NCBI GenBank assembly: GCA_963969595.1
Contig: OZ018408.1
Location: 45,571,022 to 45,635,021 of the forward strand
Source: Neckera pumila
Lineage: Eukaryota; Streptophyta; Bryopsida; Hypnales; Neckeraceae
DNA: 64,000 bases
Direction: 5' to 3'
The notes beneath the pieces are model-generated. The model saw only the letters and a list, made by a program, of their open reading frames with translations. It searched no databases and was not told the DNA's origin. Each line of letters opens with the position of its first letter. Position 1 is the stretch's first letter. Positions 23,701-36,240 of the stretch are shown here, piece after piece. The position numbers and the translations under genes are program-made.

Positions 23701-24495
23701 TTAAACTTTCTAGATCCATTATGAACTTAGTACATAAGAAGAGAAATGGGGCTTCTAGAGGGCCGTCAGTTATCTCAAAATTCCCAACCTCGGGAGCTCT
23801 GTTCAACTGAAAAATCATTAGCACACGCAGACTAACAATGTGGTGGAAAAAATGCCACGTCAGATAGTATTATTAATTCATATTTTCATATTTTCATATT
23901 TTTTGAAATTTAATTTTTTGAAATTTAAATTTTTTGAAATATTCAAACAAGCTATGCAGCGTTTCCATCATAGGAAATAGCGTTGAAACAGCCTTCCTAT
24001 GGCTTCATTTTGCTTCTAGAGTCTGGAATTTTCATGCTCCCAACAGTGTTTTGGAAAAAATTAAAGCTAGTTCAAAGTTATTCGGTAGAATTGGGAAGAA
24101 AATTTGGTTGCAATTTGAAATATTGGCAAAAAAAGTAGTGGAAAAATCTACAAAAGTTCTAAATAAAGTAAAAAAACAAAGAAAATAACTACACTGAATA
24201 GAGGTATTAAAAGGACCCATCCTAATTAATCGACATTCCACACTATATAAATATCTACCTTGAGCTGTACATCTTGTCTCAAATATGTACAGTTTCTAAA
24301 GAATGGTCCTTTTAATTATTTGGTCCCCTTAATACCCCTATTCAATGTAGATTGGATATAATATATGTGAATAAACAATTTAATATGGAAATTAAAGGAG
24401 AATAGCTTGTAAAATTCAAAAAATATCCCAAACACAAATTCCAAATTTGTATGGTAAATAACTTGTTTTGATTTCTAGGAATCATTTGGAGACCT
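23701..24495. other. AT-rich intergenic DNA with MITE remnants
   Basis: It includes a fragment near 23750 (TTCTAGAGGGCCGT) and near 23850 (GCCACGTCAG) that resembles the small inverted-repeat family at 40518 and 58660. No gene is seen. Confidence 0.4.
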
Positions 24496-24905
24496 TTAAC
24501 CTCTGAGGTCCCAATAATTTTTTGACATGGAGATTTTCAATGAATTGTCCCACTTTGATAGTTTTGTGTACATAATTGTATTTGAACTTTATAATTTAAA
24601 CCGTACAAAAATAAAGAAAACTTTGTCTGGTATACATGGATTTAATTGCGGAAAACATATACTAATAGATTTTTAGATTAAAACAATTTTGAATGATCAA
24701 CTTTAAAGGCAAAAAATGCAGTTTTAGAGGGAAAAAAATTATTAGAAGATGAATGATGTTTTTTTGTCCCCCCTCAAAAAAAATATTTTCTACTCTAAGG
24801 CAAATTCTATAATTTTTAATTTTGAAAAATGGGATACAAAAAACTCTTCTAATTTTGCACACATTTTCAAATAGAAGGACTATAAAGGCAAAACTAACCA
24901 AATTG
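24496..24905 (+). repeat. TTAA element left end, family G
   Basis: It begins TTAACCTCTGAGGTCCCAA and resembles 31118-31668. The right boundary is uncertain. The following 24906-27266 is AT-rich with nothing I can name. Confidence 0.4.
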
Positions 24906-27266
24906 GATACTAAAAAATTTCAAAAATTTATATATATAAGCCTCAATTTGTGATATTTAATAACTTATATTATTAAAATATTATTTTGAACATCTTCCAA
25001 AAATTTGGAATCATTCTCATTATTTTTTGTTCTTAATCACACTAGATTGAACCTTGTATTTTTTAAATTACAAAAAACACAAATTTTTTTTCTCTAGAGC
25101 TAGTTTATTAAAGATCAACAACTGCAAATCATAGACCATAAATGTTTAAGAAACTTTGTTTCTATCCCCACTATTCTTCTCAAAGTAAAAGAATCATATT
25201 TGCTACTTTCTCCTACAAGACTACATTTTCTAAAGAACATTTTAAATAATTCTCACATTGAAATTTTGAAAACAAAAAAATGCAAAAAGTATGTCAATTT
25301 GATATTCTACAAGATTTTGGTTTATAAAAAGAAATTTGTTTCACTCTACCAAGAATTTGCCATTGAAAATTTAAAGAAGACACATTGTGCCTACTTGTTA
25401 CTTGAGTGGTTAATGAACATAACCTTAATATACTTTGACCACCAAAATAATTCTTGGAGTTCTTCTTTCTTTATATATTCTTGTTTGTATAGCAATGCAT
25501 TTTTATTAGAAGTTTATACTAATTCTAGTGAGTTGAATGATACGAAATCTTCAAATTATTATGTATTTGTAACATGCGACTAATTGGAGTCCATTGTTGA
25601 CTATTAGCAAACGACATTAGAAATATTTCAAAAGTCATAAAACTCACCCTTTCTTTAGTCCCTTATCTTAGATTGTGTTTAAAATTTTGTTCAACTTGTA
25701 TCTTTTGGGGAATTGCAAAGGGATGATTGCATGTCATTTAATTGCATTGGGTTGCCTTCTTCCTCAAGAGAGGTTTAATTCCAACCGTTGTAAAAAGAAG
25801 GGATTAAATACATAAGGTATCTTCAATATTTTGCAATACCAACCGTTTGCCACCGACTAAAATCACCTATCTTTGTAGCTACCAATGGACAGTGAGTATG
25901 CTCAAATTTAATACTAGTTTTAAAAAGAACCAATGGAATTGAAGAATTATTTGAAGTAACTAATGGGAATTGAAACATTGTATTTCAAGGATGTTTGATT
26001 AAAGGTAGTCGAGTGTCAATAACAAGAGTTCCTATGACCTCAATTTATGGAAATTTGTAGTATATTCATATAAATTTTGAAAATCTCAAACTAATTGCAT
26101 TCACTTTTATCCTCATTTGCAAATATTATGATATGATATTTTTTCTAATTTTATTCAAAATTTTTGGTTTGGAAAAAAAATGTTTGTTCTAAATAAGGAC
26201 ACCTTTTCAATACCTCAAGTAGCGCAATTTTGTTTTTGACTTTGGTCATCAACATCCCACAGGTAAAGGGAGGACTGGCCTATTATCTAAATTAATAAGC
26301 AATTTGAAATACTTGAGTTAGCTACATCTATTAGGCTTTTATGGTTTACAACATGCGTGCTAAATAAAAACTCAAAAGTGTCTTATTTATCATTTCTAAT
26401 AATTATATAAATTCGTAGAAAAAATTGAGATAATAGTTGTAATATAATTTATAAAGTTTCAAGATATTAGATTGAAATAGACAAAATTGCTTCATTGACT
26501 ATCTTATTCAATCCCAAATCTATCTACTTTGGCTTTTTGTAAGCTCTAAAGTAGTAAATTTGATCAATCAATTTTCAAATGTTAAATTTTCAATTAGTTA
26601 ATATAAAGTCACTAAAGGTTAAATTAAATATCAAAATAAAATACAAAGGATTGTCAAAGTAATAGGTCACTCAAATCTTTAGCTTCATTGTAGAAAATAG
26701 TAATTGTTGAACTATAAAGCCATAAATAAAGACTACACAATCATAAGTAACTATAATGGAAAAAATTAAAAAATCACTGAAAATTGAAGTTGAAATGTAA
26801 AAAGAGCAATAATTATGGCTTGTATTTAAACTAATTTGCCATTTGTACATTGTCAATTGCAATAGAACAATCATGCTAGTGCAATGCAAGTTTTAGAGAT
26901 GATTTGTTAAAAATTTAAAGACAAATTTGACTTTGATGATTGGCAAGACAAAATGCACTATTTGACATTGGTAACAAAATTCTAGTTAGTCTTTTGCATC
27001 ATTTTCCAACTAGAAACTATAAAACTATTTGAGATTATAAATATTAACATAATTGATGTTCAAGAAACTCATTGCTAGTTTTTAAAACTCAAGACAAAAA
27101 TTCAAATTCAACCTCTTTTTTATGCAAACAGATTAACCTTGAAAAGACAAGTCCTATCATTAAGGTACTTTGCTAAAAAGGATCTAATTTTTGGAGCAGT
27201 CTTCATTTCTAAAGTGTTCTTGAAAGTCATTCCTCTGTCACTTTTTGACCTCAATATCCTTCAGGA

Positions 27267-28195
27267 TTAAACCCCTAAAGGCCCAAGGCCTTTTTTCTGC
27301 CAAAAAGCACCCAAAACTGTCATTTTTATAGCAAAGAGTATAAAAAATTGAAAAATATTATTTTTGCATATTCAATTGTAGGATCTTACACCTAATTAAT
27401 ATGAAAGTGTATTGGAAAAAGTTCAAAATTTTTGACAGCATAGATTGCAAGATATTAGCGTTTAAAGTGAAAAAAAGTTTTTCAACACATTGTGGGACTA
27501 GATTTTATGACTGAACACTTTTAACTAAAATATTTTGCACTACAGAGTTTTGAACTTTAAATCTTCATAGTAGAAAATTGAGTTGAGAATCTAGGAGAAA
27601 AATAAAATCCAAAAAAGCTTAGTTTTTATTATTAAAAAAATTATTAAATAGATGTAGGTACAAGATAGAAGGAAAATCTAAAATATTAATATCTTTTATA
27701 TGGAATTGAAAAGCACTAATCCCAATGGTGAGATTGTTCTAGCAAAAAAAACTTAACCTTATAGAACTTTTTTTTGAAAAATTGTAAAAATTGCATTCAT
27801 AAATGAATCCTACAAGTTATATTTTTCAGGAAGATGCTCTAAGTGCCTCCAAAATAAGATTGTCCATAGTTTTCTCATAAAAAATCCAAATGAAATGAAC
27901 CAAAACTTTCCAGATTGGACAAAAATATAATCTATAAGAAAAAAAATAAAAAATAAAAAAAAATTTGCAAATTTTTTTTGCAGCCCCTTGTCCCCTATTT
28001 TGAGCTTATTTGAGCTTATTTGGGCATAAATTTTTTTCCCGAGCACCGATTGAAAAAAAATTATATTTTCACAAAGCTTAGCAATTTTTCTATCTTCAAA
28101 AAAAGTTTCAAAAAATCACGGCAAAAATTCAACTCGTAGGTACCTACCCAAAATCCCATTTGTCCCTTGAAGGGACAATGGCCTTTTAGGGGTTA
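27267..28195 (+). mobile_element. TTAA element family B, complete copy
   Basis: It runs from TTAAACCCCTAAAGGCCC to GGCCTTTTAGGGGTTAA, 929 bp, non-coding. It is related to 11688-12430 and, in reverse orientation, to a stretch at about 56120-56985. Confidence 0.7.
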
Positions 28196-28464
28196 AGCAT
28201 AGACTTCTATATTATAACATTATTCAGTAATGAATCAAAGGTAACTTTAAAAGTCATTAAACTTGGAGTCTATATTATTGAACTGACATGTACCCAATCA
28301 ACCATGCATTGCCGATTGCCCGACTTTCCTAATCTCTTTTCAACCGAGTCTAAAATTTCAAAATCTACAAAAGTCTACTTCTATAAACTGGAGAACGTGT
28401 TTGATGAATTTTTAATCACTAGTAGAAACAAACTACTCTTACATCTTTCCTAAGAATCTTAGAA

Positions 28465-28630
28465 ACAATTCATCTAAGGTGTAAACATCTCAGATTGTTT
28501 GTGTACCCATTCTTGACAAGTAGACTTCTATTGAAAGTATCTCCAAAACAATTCATCTAAGGTATAAACATCCCAGATTGTTTGTGTACCCATTCTTGAC
28601 AAGTAGACTTTTATTGAAAGTGTCTCCAAA
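28465..28630. repeat. 83-bp direct duplication
   Basis: Two adjacent copies start at 28465 and 28548 with ACAATTCATCTAAGGT. They differ at only a few positions, so the duplication looks recent. Confidence 0.85.
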
Positions 28631-29059
28631 ACCATTCCTATATTTAAATGCGATTGATTGATTGCTCATTTTTAAATTTCAGTGTTGTAACCAAGCTATG
28701 TGATGGTTTCAATGACCTTGGGAGTTCCACTTGAAAATTCATAGCAATTACATGTCTATCTATTTTTTTTTAAATTCATGATTTTCAATTTCTAACACTA
28801 AAAAAATGTTTAGTTCCCTAGAATAGGTGCCTCTAACTATGATGGAATGCACTTCCCAAATGTTTGCAGAAAGAAATCTCAGATGCATATGTCAAGTATC
28901 CTATATTACCACATCTCCATTGGCAGGCTGATATGCCAGTCAGTACAACATTCTTGACAAACTCCTTATTAAATCCGCTTTGGGATGCCTCCTTGTAAGG
29001 TAGTCTGCTCTTAAACCGACCATTTATAACTTTTGACTACATGGTTAGTTTTAATTTGC

Positions 29060-29453
29060 AGGAAGTTATGGTTTTCCAAGACTCCATACCTGCTTGCAAA
29101 CTAAAATTCCTCATAACTTTCATTTCATTAATCAAAATGGAATGATTCAAAGCTTCCTACGTATATATAAATCTATAGAATGAATTTCAAATATTTATTT
29201 AAAAAAAAAGCATTTCTTAAAAGAAGTTTTTTGAGTTGCCTAGGCTGCCTAGAGATCAATGAAAATTACTTATCATGCAACACCTTCTTAACCATGTTGT
29301 CAAAAGTTATGAAAATTGTTGGACCTTAAAGCTACTCCTTGGATACATTTTGTGTGAAAAATTTTGAGAAGGAAAAAGAAAAATTCCATTTGTAGTGAGT
29401 TGCCCCAAATCGCTATATTGCCAAAAAATGGTGTTTGGTCCTTTATGGATTAA
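29060..29453 (-). repeat. TTAA element family A, inverted fragment
   Basis: The minus strand begins TTAATCCATAAAGGACCAAAC and continues with family A blocks (GGCAATATAGCGATTTGGGG, TTAAGGTCCAAC). The distal end is missing. Confidence 0.55.
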
Positions 29454-29561
29454 GGTCAGTGGCGCATTTGAAGATGCCTACTTTATTGGTCCTGTGATTA
29501 GTTTAGAGTCACCCCTAATTCCATCGTTGTAATCCCAACCTCGCTACTCTAAAATATTTCT

Positions 29562-30218
29562 CAAGTGAGAAATGACATTTTTGCATTCCTAAAGAAATGA
29601 GTTTCATGGTTGCCACATTACACCTTCCTGAGGGCTGAAAAGTTGTTTTTTTATCATGAGATTTTTGGCATAAGATCATCTCTATGTTGGTATCATATGT
29701 GCCAAACTTTAAGGACAAAAGATTCACACAAAAAAAGATATTGTATTTCTATTAATATGTGTAGTTGTGAGAATGATTTTTTACATACACATGAAACTTT
29801 ACCCATAAAACAACACTATCCCAAGGGCCGAAAAAATCATTCTTACAACTGTACATGTTGGTAGAATTACAATATCTTTTTTTGTGTGAACCTTTTGACC
29901 TTGAAATTTGGCATGCATGTTAAGAATATAGACATGATTTCATACCAAAAGCTTCATGGTAAATTTTTTTTTCAACCCTTGGAATAGTTTCAAAGTTGGC
30001 AACAATGAAAAATCATTTTTACAGCAACACATGTTGGTAGATTTTGAATATTTTTTTCAAGTGAATCTTAAATTTGGCACACATGCTATTAACATAGAGA
30101 TGATTTTGTGCCAAAAATTTCATGATAAAAAAACAATTTTTGAACCCTCAAGAGGGTGTCAAAGTTGGCAACAATGAAATTTGTTTCCTTGGGAATGCAA
30201 AGATGCCATTTTCACTTG
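29562..30218. mobile_element. Foldback element with long imperfect inverted repeats
   Basis: The left arm 29562-29781 and the right arm 29833-30218 are reverse-complementary over most of their length, for example CAAGTGAGAAATGACA against the end TGCCATTTTCACTTG. A ~50-nt loop separates the innermost arms. The right arm is longer because it holds a ~174-bp direct duplication (copies near 29840 and 30015). No coding sequence is present. A transcript would form a long hairpin. Confidence 0.75.
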
Positions 30219-30913
30219 TACCGTACCCTACTGAGCAGCACAACACAAAGAGATCTCTACCCAAATGGGGTGATTGACAAAGGATGTTGGACCGAAACTA
30301 GTTGTAAAGAAATTTGATTACTGTATGCAAGCATCCTGCTGCTTCTTTATTTTTTATAATTTATTTTATGAATAAATGTGCAAGCAATGTTCCAAAACAA
30401 AGTAGCAGTGATGGAACTGGGAGAAACAAGTCCATAGAACCCAAACTTTTCAGGTGCCAATGTAAAACCACATTGTAGATTTCCCCGCTACTCCTTTCAT
30501 GATGTGATCATGTCACTGAAACTGACCAGAAACCAGACGTTGTTGCGAGGAACAAAAGCCCTCAACAGACAACACCATCAGTACTATTAAACGACTTTGG
30601 TAGAATGAGTACACGATTAGTGTAACTTAGCCACCAGCAGCGTGCATGGATCCTGCTTCTCTTTATGTTGGCAGGAACAAGAAGGAGCCTCAAGGTGTGC
30701 AGTCCAGAAAATAAATCGTTTCTGGAGACATATACTCCTGCACAACCGGAAGCAATATTTCCACCTATGAAAGCACCCCCAGTTTCACTTTCATTCAAAT
30801 CCAATACCATCAAAGGAATAAAATGCCACAAGATTAGGTGAGTAGAGTGCAAAAAAAAGACAATTAAGACAGTTTCACAAATCTCAATGAATGATAATAG
30901 GTTTGACTAATGA

Positions 30914-31014
30914 TACTTAAACACTTCATAAATGAGATGAGATGAACAATTTAGATTAAAACCATACTTAAACAGTTCATAAATGAGACGAGATTGACAA
31001 TTTAGATTAAAACC
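30914..31014. repeat. ~50-bp direct duplication
   Basis: ACTTAAACACTTCATAAATG and ACTTAAACAGTTCATAAATG start two copies about 50 bp apart, both ending in GATTAAAACCA. Confidence 0.8.
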
Positions 31015-31117
31015 ACTCTTTAAGGAGGTGCTTCAAGGGAATTGCTTTCAAGTTGTAATTTGGAGGTATACAAATTCAAGGAAGTAAGCTATAGATATAG
31101 TTGGGGTGGTTTTAACA

Positions 31118-31668
31118 TATATTTTGGATGCTCAAGGTCCCAACATTTTGGTGATCTTGATTTTCAAGGCAACCATTTTGAAGTCTATACTCTCAAAAGT
31201 TTTGAAGTTTTGAAACAACATGTTCCAACATTGGGAATGTTTTAGACATATAAACCCTGTGAACCTATTGTCTTTTGAAAATTGTGAAAATTGAGGTAAA
31301 AGTGGACACTAAATGATATTTTTTCTCCTCATTACCCACAAAACAAAATCCGTAATATCTTCAACCTTATTAATGATTATGGAATGAATAAAAGCTGGAC
31401 CTATATCTATAGAGCTATTCTATGCAAGAGATTTAGAAAAAATAAATTAAGAATTTATTTTTAATTGCTTAGAAACCATAAAAAAACTTACAAACCTTCA
31501 TAACTTTTGCAGTATTTACTGAAATCCCATGAAACAAAGCTTCCTAAATAGATCATGTCCTATAGAAGTTATGCTGAATCATAAAAAAATAATGGAAAAT
31601 ATCAAGCTACTAGGACCTCCCCAAAACAACAAAAGACCAAAACAGTATTAATAAATCACTAGGGGTTA
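31118..31668 (+). repeat. Probable TTAA element family G, degenerate
   Basis: It matches the start of the 24496 element (GCTCAAGGTCCCAA) and ends CACTAGGGGTTAG, a variant of the TTTAGGGGTTAA end. Boundaries are approximate. Confidence 0.4.
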
Positions 31669-31998
31669 GCCTGTCACTTTGGAAAGTCTTGAAATTCACA
31701 CATGAAGCAACATGCTTGTAAAGTAACAGAGCCTTTAATGAATGATTTGAGTCTTCCTGATTACGATTCCTGATTACGATTCTAAGATGCTCAAAAAATA
31801 CACTTTAAGTTAAGGTCTTGACTTTGAAAAATCACAGAAATTACAATTTTCTCCAAAAATTATGTATTATTTGAACATTTGTGATTACTATTTGTCTACA
31901 AGAGAAAAAACCTCTAATTGCAATTTTGTACAAACTAGCCACAGAATCATTCCAGTACAAGTTAAATATAAAGACCGCTTTCAGGTGGCAGGATTACC

Positions 31999-34900
31999 TC
32001 AAGAAATAGAGTTTTTTAAATCCTCAGTGAATTTCTTCAGTGAAGCGAGACCCTCCTCGGGACTCGCAGCCTCTCCTAAAATCTTAACCACAGCACTGCC
32101 TACTATCACACCATCGGCTCCCCACTTCACCACCTGTTACCCACCGTAAGCTTCGCCGGAAAGAAAACATGTATTATGCACATTAAACTGGAGTTCAAAG
32201 ATGGACAATGCCTCCACTGTTAAAAAGGGACAGTAAAGATTCCAATCAAAAAAAATTCCACAACAATGAACAGCGTAAAGTACTGTACTTGAGCAAGCAG
32301 TGAACACCTTCCCGCATCTCTAATGCGACATGGGAATTGGAAAATAGTCAATACCTGGGCAGCATGTTCCGGACGTGAAATTCCAAAACCAACGGCTATT
32401 GGTTTGTCAGTCACCTGCCGAGCAGTTAAAATTCAAAACTCATCATCCGATGGTACCAAGAACAGCAAAACTTGCCGCAGAAAGAATTCTACAGCATACT
32501 CACCATGAAGATCAGGTATATTATAAGGAGCAAATGTTGTACGACCCTAATGCTCACACACGGTAGTCCACGAACGAATATCCAAAAACATCTGAAAAGG
32601 AGATGGAAGGTCACCTCCTTCAGTTCCTTCAAAAGACTCTCCACGCGACCTTCCACTGAAACACGTGCCCCAGTGACTCCCTCTAGACTTACCTGCAAAT
32701 AAGCATCCAAGATTCATTCATTAGAATTATCGGACAAGTGCTTTCTCACAGATGATACATATTACCTACAGAAATGAACCATGTAGATAGAAATGGTAAT
32801 AGAGAGCTAATAGGTTCGGGACAAGCGGAAGGTAAAAAAAATTGTTCCCCGCAGCTTATTAGTGTTTATCAATACCGCACTAAACAAGGAGGACTTTCCA
32901 TACTTTAAGGATTAAATAGAACACTCACCAAGTATACAAAGCCTCGGGATGCCTCGGCGATTGTCTCCATCCGGGATTTGGGAGTTGTAGGAGTAGATAA
33001 CAAGATCTTGAAAAAAAAAATTTACGTTTATTCTCAGCAAAACGAATTGTACTTGTTACCGGTTCTTTATGCTACGGCATCAAAACCCAAATGCTGGTAA
33101 GTGTCACATACATAACAAGAGTCATACAGAACTAGAACCAAACTCATATTCGTAAGCTGGTAGGCTTCTGCTCCCCATGAAGGAATATTGTACACACCAA
33201 TTCAAGGCCTTGTGCAGAAGCGCTGTCCCGGAGTTTACGTGTCTCTTCAAGTGGGACATCTGGCACTACCAGGCCTACACACATTGCAAAATGATCATTG
33301 AGTAAATACATTCATCAGACCTTTGAACTGACAAACCCTCTCTGAATACAGATAGGCAGTGATTGCCCTGGTATAAGGTGCTGGAAATTCAAAGTTCAAC
33401 CAACCCCATGTCCTAGAACCACCTGAATTGATTGTAGTAAGATAGTAAAAACTGCCCTCAAATGGAATACTTAAATAAGGTGAGAGCACCGCACAATTTT
33501 TGTTTTATTTCACATTTTCATTTCCTGCAAAGGATCGCAACTGCCGTGCTGATCGAAATATGAATGCAAAGGATCAGTGAAGAAAGTGCTACCAGAGGCT
33601 CCGGCTTCTTTGGCAGCCTTCACGAATGGATCCAATCCTCGCTTTAAAATAGGATTGTAATAAGTGAAAAGCACAACTGGTGCCGACAAGCTTGGGCTAA
33701 CCTGGAGAACAAGATGGCTTCAATATTGCATTACCTCAAAAATACAAGAAAAAGTGCCATAATACAATCGCAATAATAGCTATTCCGGCAAAGCTATGCA
33801 CGAGCCTACACAAGCATACCGAAATGATTCACTTTTTGAAGTGTGAGTCGAAAAGTTTACCTCCTTCAACATCGCCAGAACTTTCTCAAGGGTAGTTCCT
33901 TTCGAAAGTGACCTGGTTGCAGCAGCCTGTAAGAAGCACCCACCAATTCTAGTCAGCCGCTATGTCGAAAAAGATGCAATGTCTAAGTTCACCTCCACGT
34001 AATTGCAAACTTCGAAATCAACAGACGATTCCAATGGGGTAAATCTAGAGATACTGCAACATCCTGGTTTTCACACGAATATCCTCCACGAAAGCCAATG
34101 ACAATTGTCATCACGTAACCTAATCTACGTGATGTAACCACGATAAACGCTGTGAGTGATAACACTGACAACATTAAGCTCGTGTGAATGATGAACATGC
34201 CTGAATGACAGGACCATCAGCAAGAGGATCAGAGTAGGGAACTCCGAGCTCTATGATGTCACATCCCGATGCATCCAGCATTCGCATTGCCTCTGCGGAT
34301 GTATTCAAATCGGGATCTCCAGCAGTAATGTATAGGATGAGTGCCGCCTGACAAACAAAAATCGCCAAATCATCAAGCACTCTTCAAAAAGGATAGAATT
34401 CTCCTTTCAAAAATAAAAACTCAAAGCAGCAGAATTTTAGGCTGCATGCTTGCTCATGTGGCAGCAACCCTAGAAATGTATGTCTCTGATACATTCTCTC
34501 CACAGAACACACACTGCCACCAGAGCAGCACTCTAACCTCGCATTGAGACGAGTGTATATTGTAGAGTGTATCGTTGAGATAACGCAATATTGAGGTTAC
34601 CAGATACCTTAATTTCCTAGAATGTGTCGGAGATGCATATTTCAGGGGGTGCTGAGACCTGAGAAGCACTCTACCCTCACACTATCCTTCAGGTGAACTT
34701 TACTATTCGTTTCAATACTGTGATCATAAGCTTAGTTGAATTGTTTCAATACTAAAGGAAATAATATTAGTTGGATTGTTACTGCGGTGCTGTGAAATCG
34801 TATCCTGTCATACAATGTTCCGCTTCTTTGCTTGCCACGGACAACATTAGGTTTAAGGGTTAAGTCAAGGATTCGGATTTCAGCGTGCAAATGTATAACT

Positions 34901-35523
34901 CAGCGCAGCACTCAACCATCACATTGTGAAGAGTGTCTGTTCTCGACTGCATCGTTGAGATAATGGGATAATGAGGTACCAGGTTCCTCCATCCTCTAGA
35001 ATGTACCAGCTGTGCAGACTCAGACAGTGCTTTCACCTGAACAGCACTTTAACCTCGCACTATTTCTGCAAAGCGCACATTCCAATTCCTTTCATGTCTA
35101 TGACCACAAGCTTTACATCGTCGCTACAGTGCTGTTGAATTGCACTAAATCATTTAACGTTCCATGCCATGGACAACATTAGGGTTTAGGGTTTAAGCCC
35201 CAAATTTTGTGAAAATGTACCTTCCCTTGTTGCTTCAGGGCAGTAAGAGTGTCGGCAACTCGGGTCTTGCTCTGAGCCATTGTAACTGAGGCGGCAGCAG
35301 CAGCAGCAGAAGCAGCAACAGAAACTCGCGACACCATCGCCAGTCGCTGCTTCGACCGTATTGACCTTCGCGAGCCCTTGACACGAAATTCCGAAAGAAC
35401 ATGGATTGGCGACGGAGCGCACGACGTGGTGCGCGCGACGAGTTGCGACGTCAGAGCGTCCTGCAGTCGCGACTGCCCCGAGACCACCAGCCCCGCATGT
35501 CCCCTCGCGAGCGCCATCGCCAC
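31999..35523 (-). CDS. TSA1: Tryptophan synthase alpha chain, plastid-type
   Basis: Nine exons on the minus strand join in phase: 35523-35221, 34347-34201, 33926-33861, 33701-33593, 33274-33198, 33006-32929, 32692-32615, 32414-32355 and 32133-31999, giving 350 residues. The enzyme cleaves indole-3-glycerol phosphate to indole and glyceraldehyde 3-phosphate in plastids. The TIM-barrel signatures are clear: [28 protein letters not shown] (catalytic Glu and Asp), [42 protein letters not shown] and [12 protein letters not shown]. About 80 N-terminal residues are rich in Ser, Arg and Ala, as expected of a transit peptide. The start at 35523 is the first ATG of that extension. Intron 2 uses a GC donor. 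No lesion is seen; an indole-glycerol-phosphate lyase role cannot be excluded by sequence alone. Confidence 0.95.
34525..35190. repeat. ~380-bp tandem duplication in TSA intron 1
   Basis: ATCGTTGAGATAA occurs at 34571 and 34951. Flanking blocks (GCAGCACTCWAMC upstream, CTAGAATGT and ACAACATTAGG downstream) recur at the same 380-bp offset. Each copy ends in a TTTAGGG/TTAAGGG-type motif, near 34850 and 35180. The copies are clearly diverged. Confidence 0.7.
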
Positions 35524-35894
35524 TCCTCCAATGTCTGAACACCAAGAGGGGCCAAAACCTCAATTAAACCTCACGTTGGCAATGTTACAGGGAACACGGC
35601 CCAAGGGCAATGTAAGTGATGCAACCTGCAGCACTGTACTGTAAATTTGAGAAGCAAGAGAAATCGCGAGAGAGCATCTTCACACATCAAATTCTCCAAA
35701 CATCTCAAGACTTCTAGCTCCAGACCTCACCAAAATCGTCACGAAATGCGGGTCAGGAAATGAGTTCGAAATTGTTGTCAGATTGCGAGGTTCTGAGCTA
35801 CCTGTGTGGTGCGACGGCGCTGTTCCGTGGGGATTAAAGCGAGCCCAGCGACCTACAAAATCTTCCTGGAGAGCAGTGGCTTCCTTGGACGACG
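35524..35894 (-). promoter_or_regulatory. Upstream region of TSA
   Basis: This is a GC-richer segment directly upstream of the minus-strand start, with no coding evidence. It is presumed promoter and 5' leader. It ends at the minisatellite. Confidence 0.4.
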
Positions 35895-36240
35895 AAGGAA
35901 GGGATCAAGACGGTCTTGAACGAGGAGGGAATGAAGCTGGTCTTGAACAAGGAAAGAAGGAAGGAAGACAGTCTTGAACGAGGAGGGAATGAAGCTGGTC
36001 TTGAACAAGGAAAGAAGGAAGGAAGACAGTCTTGAACGAGGAGGGAATGAAGCTGGTCTTGAACAAGGAAAGAAGGAAGGAAGACAGTCTTGAACGAGGA
36101 GGGAATGAAGATGGTCTTGAACAAGGAAAGAAGGAAGGAAGACAGTCTTGAACGAGGAGGGAATGAAGATGGTCTTGAACAAGGAAAGAAGGAAGGAAGA
36201 CAGTCTTGAACGAGGAAGGAAGCCGGTCTTGAACGAGGAA
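35895..36240. repeat. 58-bp purine-rich minisatellite
   Basis: About 5.5 near-identical units contain GACAGTCTTGAACGAGG, GAATGAAGCTGGTCTTGAAC and AAGGAAAGAAGGAAGGAA. Units start near 35966, 36024, 36082 and 36140. Because 58 is not a multiple of three, the minus strand reads open in all frames with a repeated Phe/Ser/Pro-rich peptide; this is not a gene. It lies about 370 bp upstream of the TSA start. Confidence 0.9.

Noticed and set aside
25200..25583. A 127-codon frame in AT-rich DNA
   Set aside because: Lys/Asn/Phe-rich composition typical of random AT-rich sequence, with no motifs or splice context.
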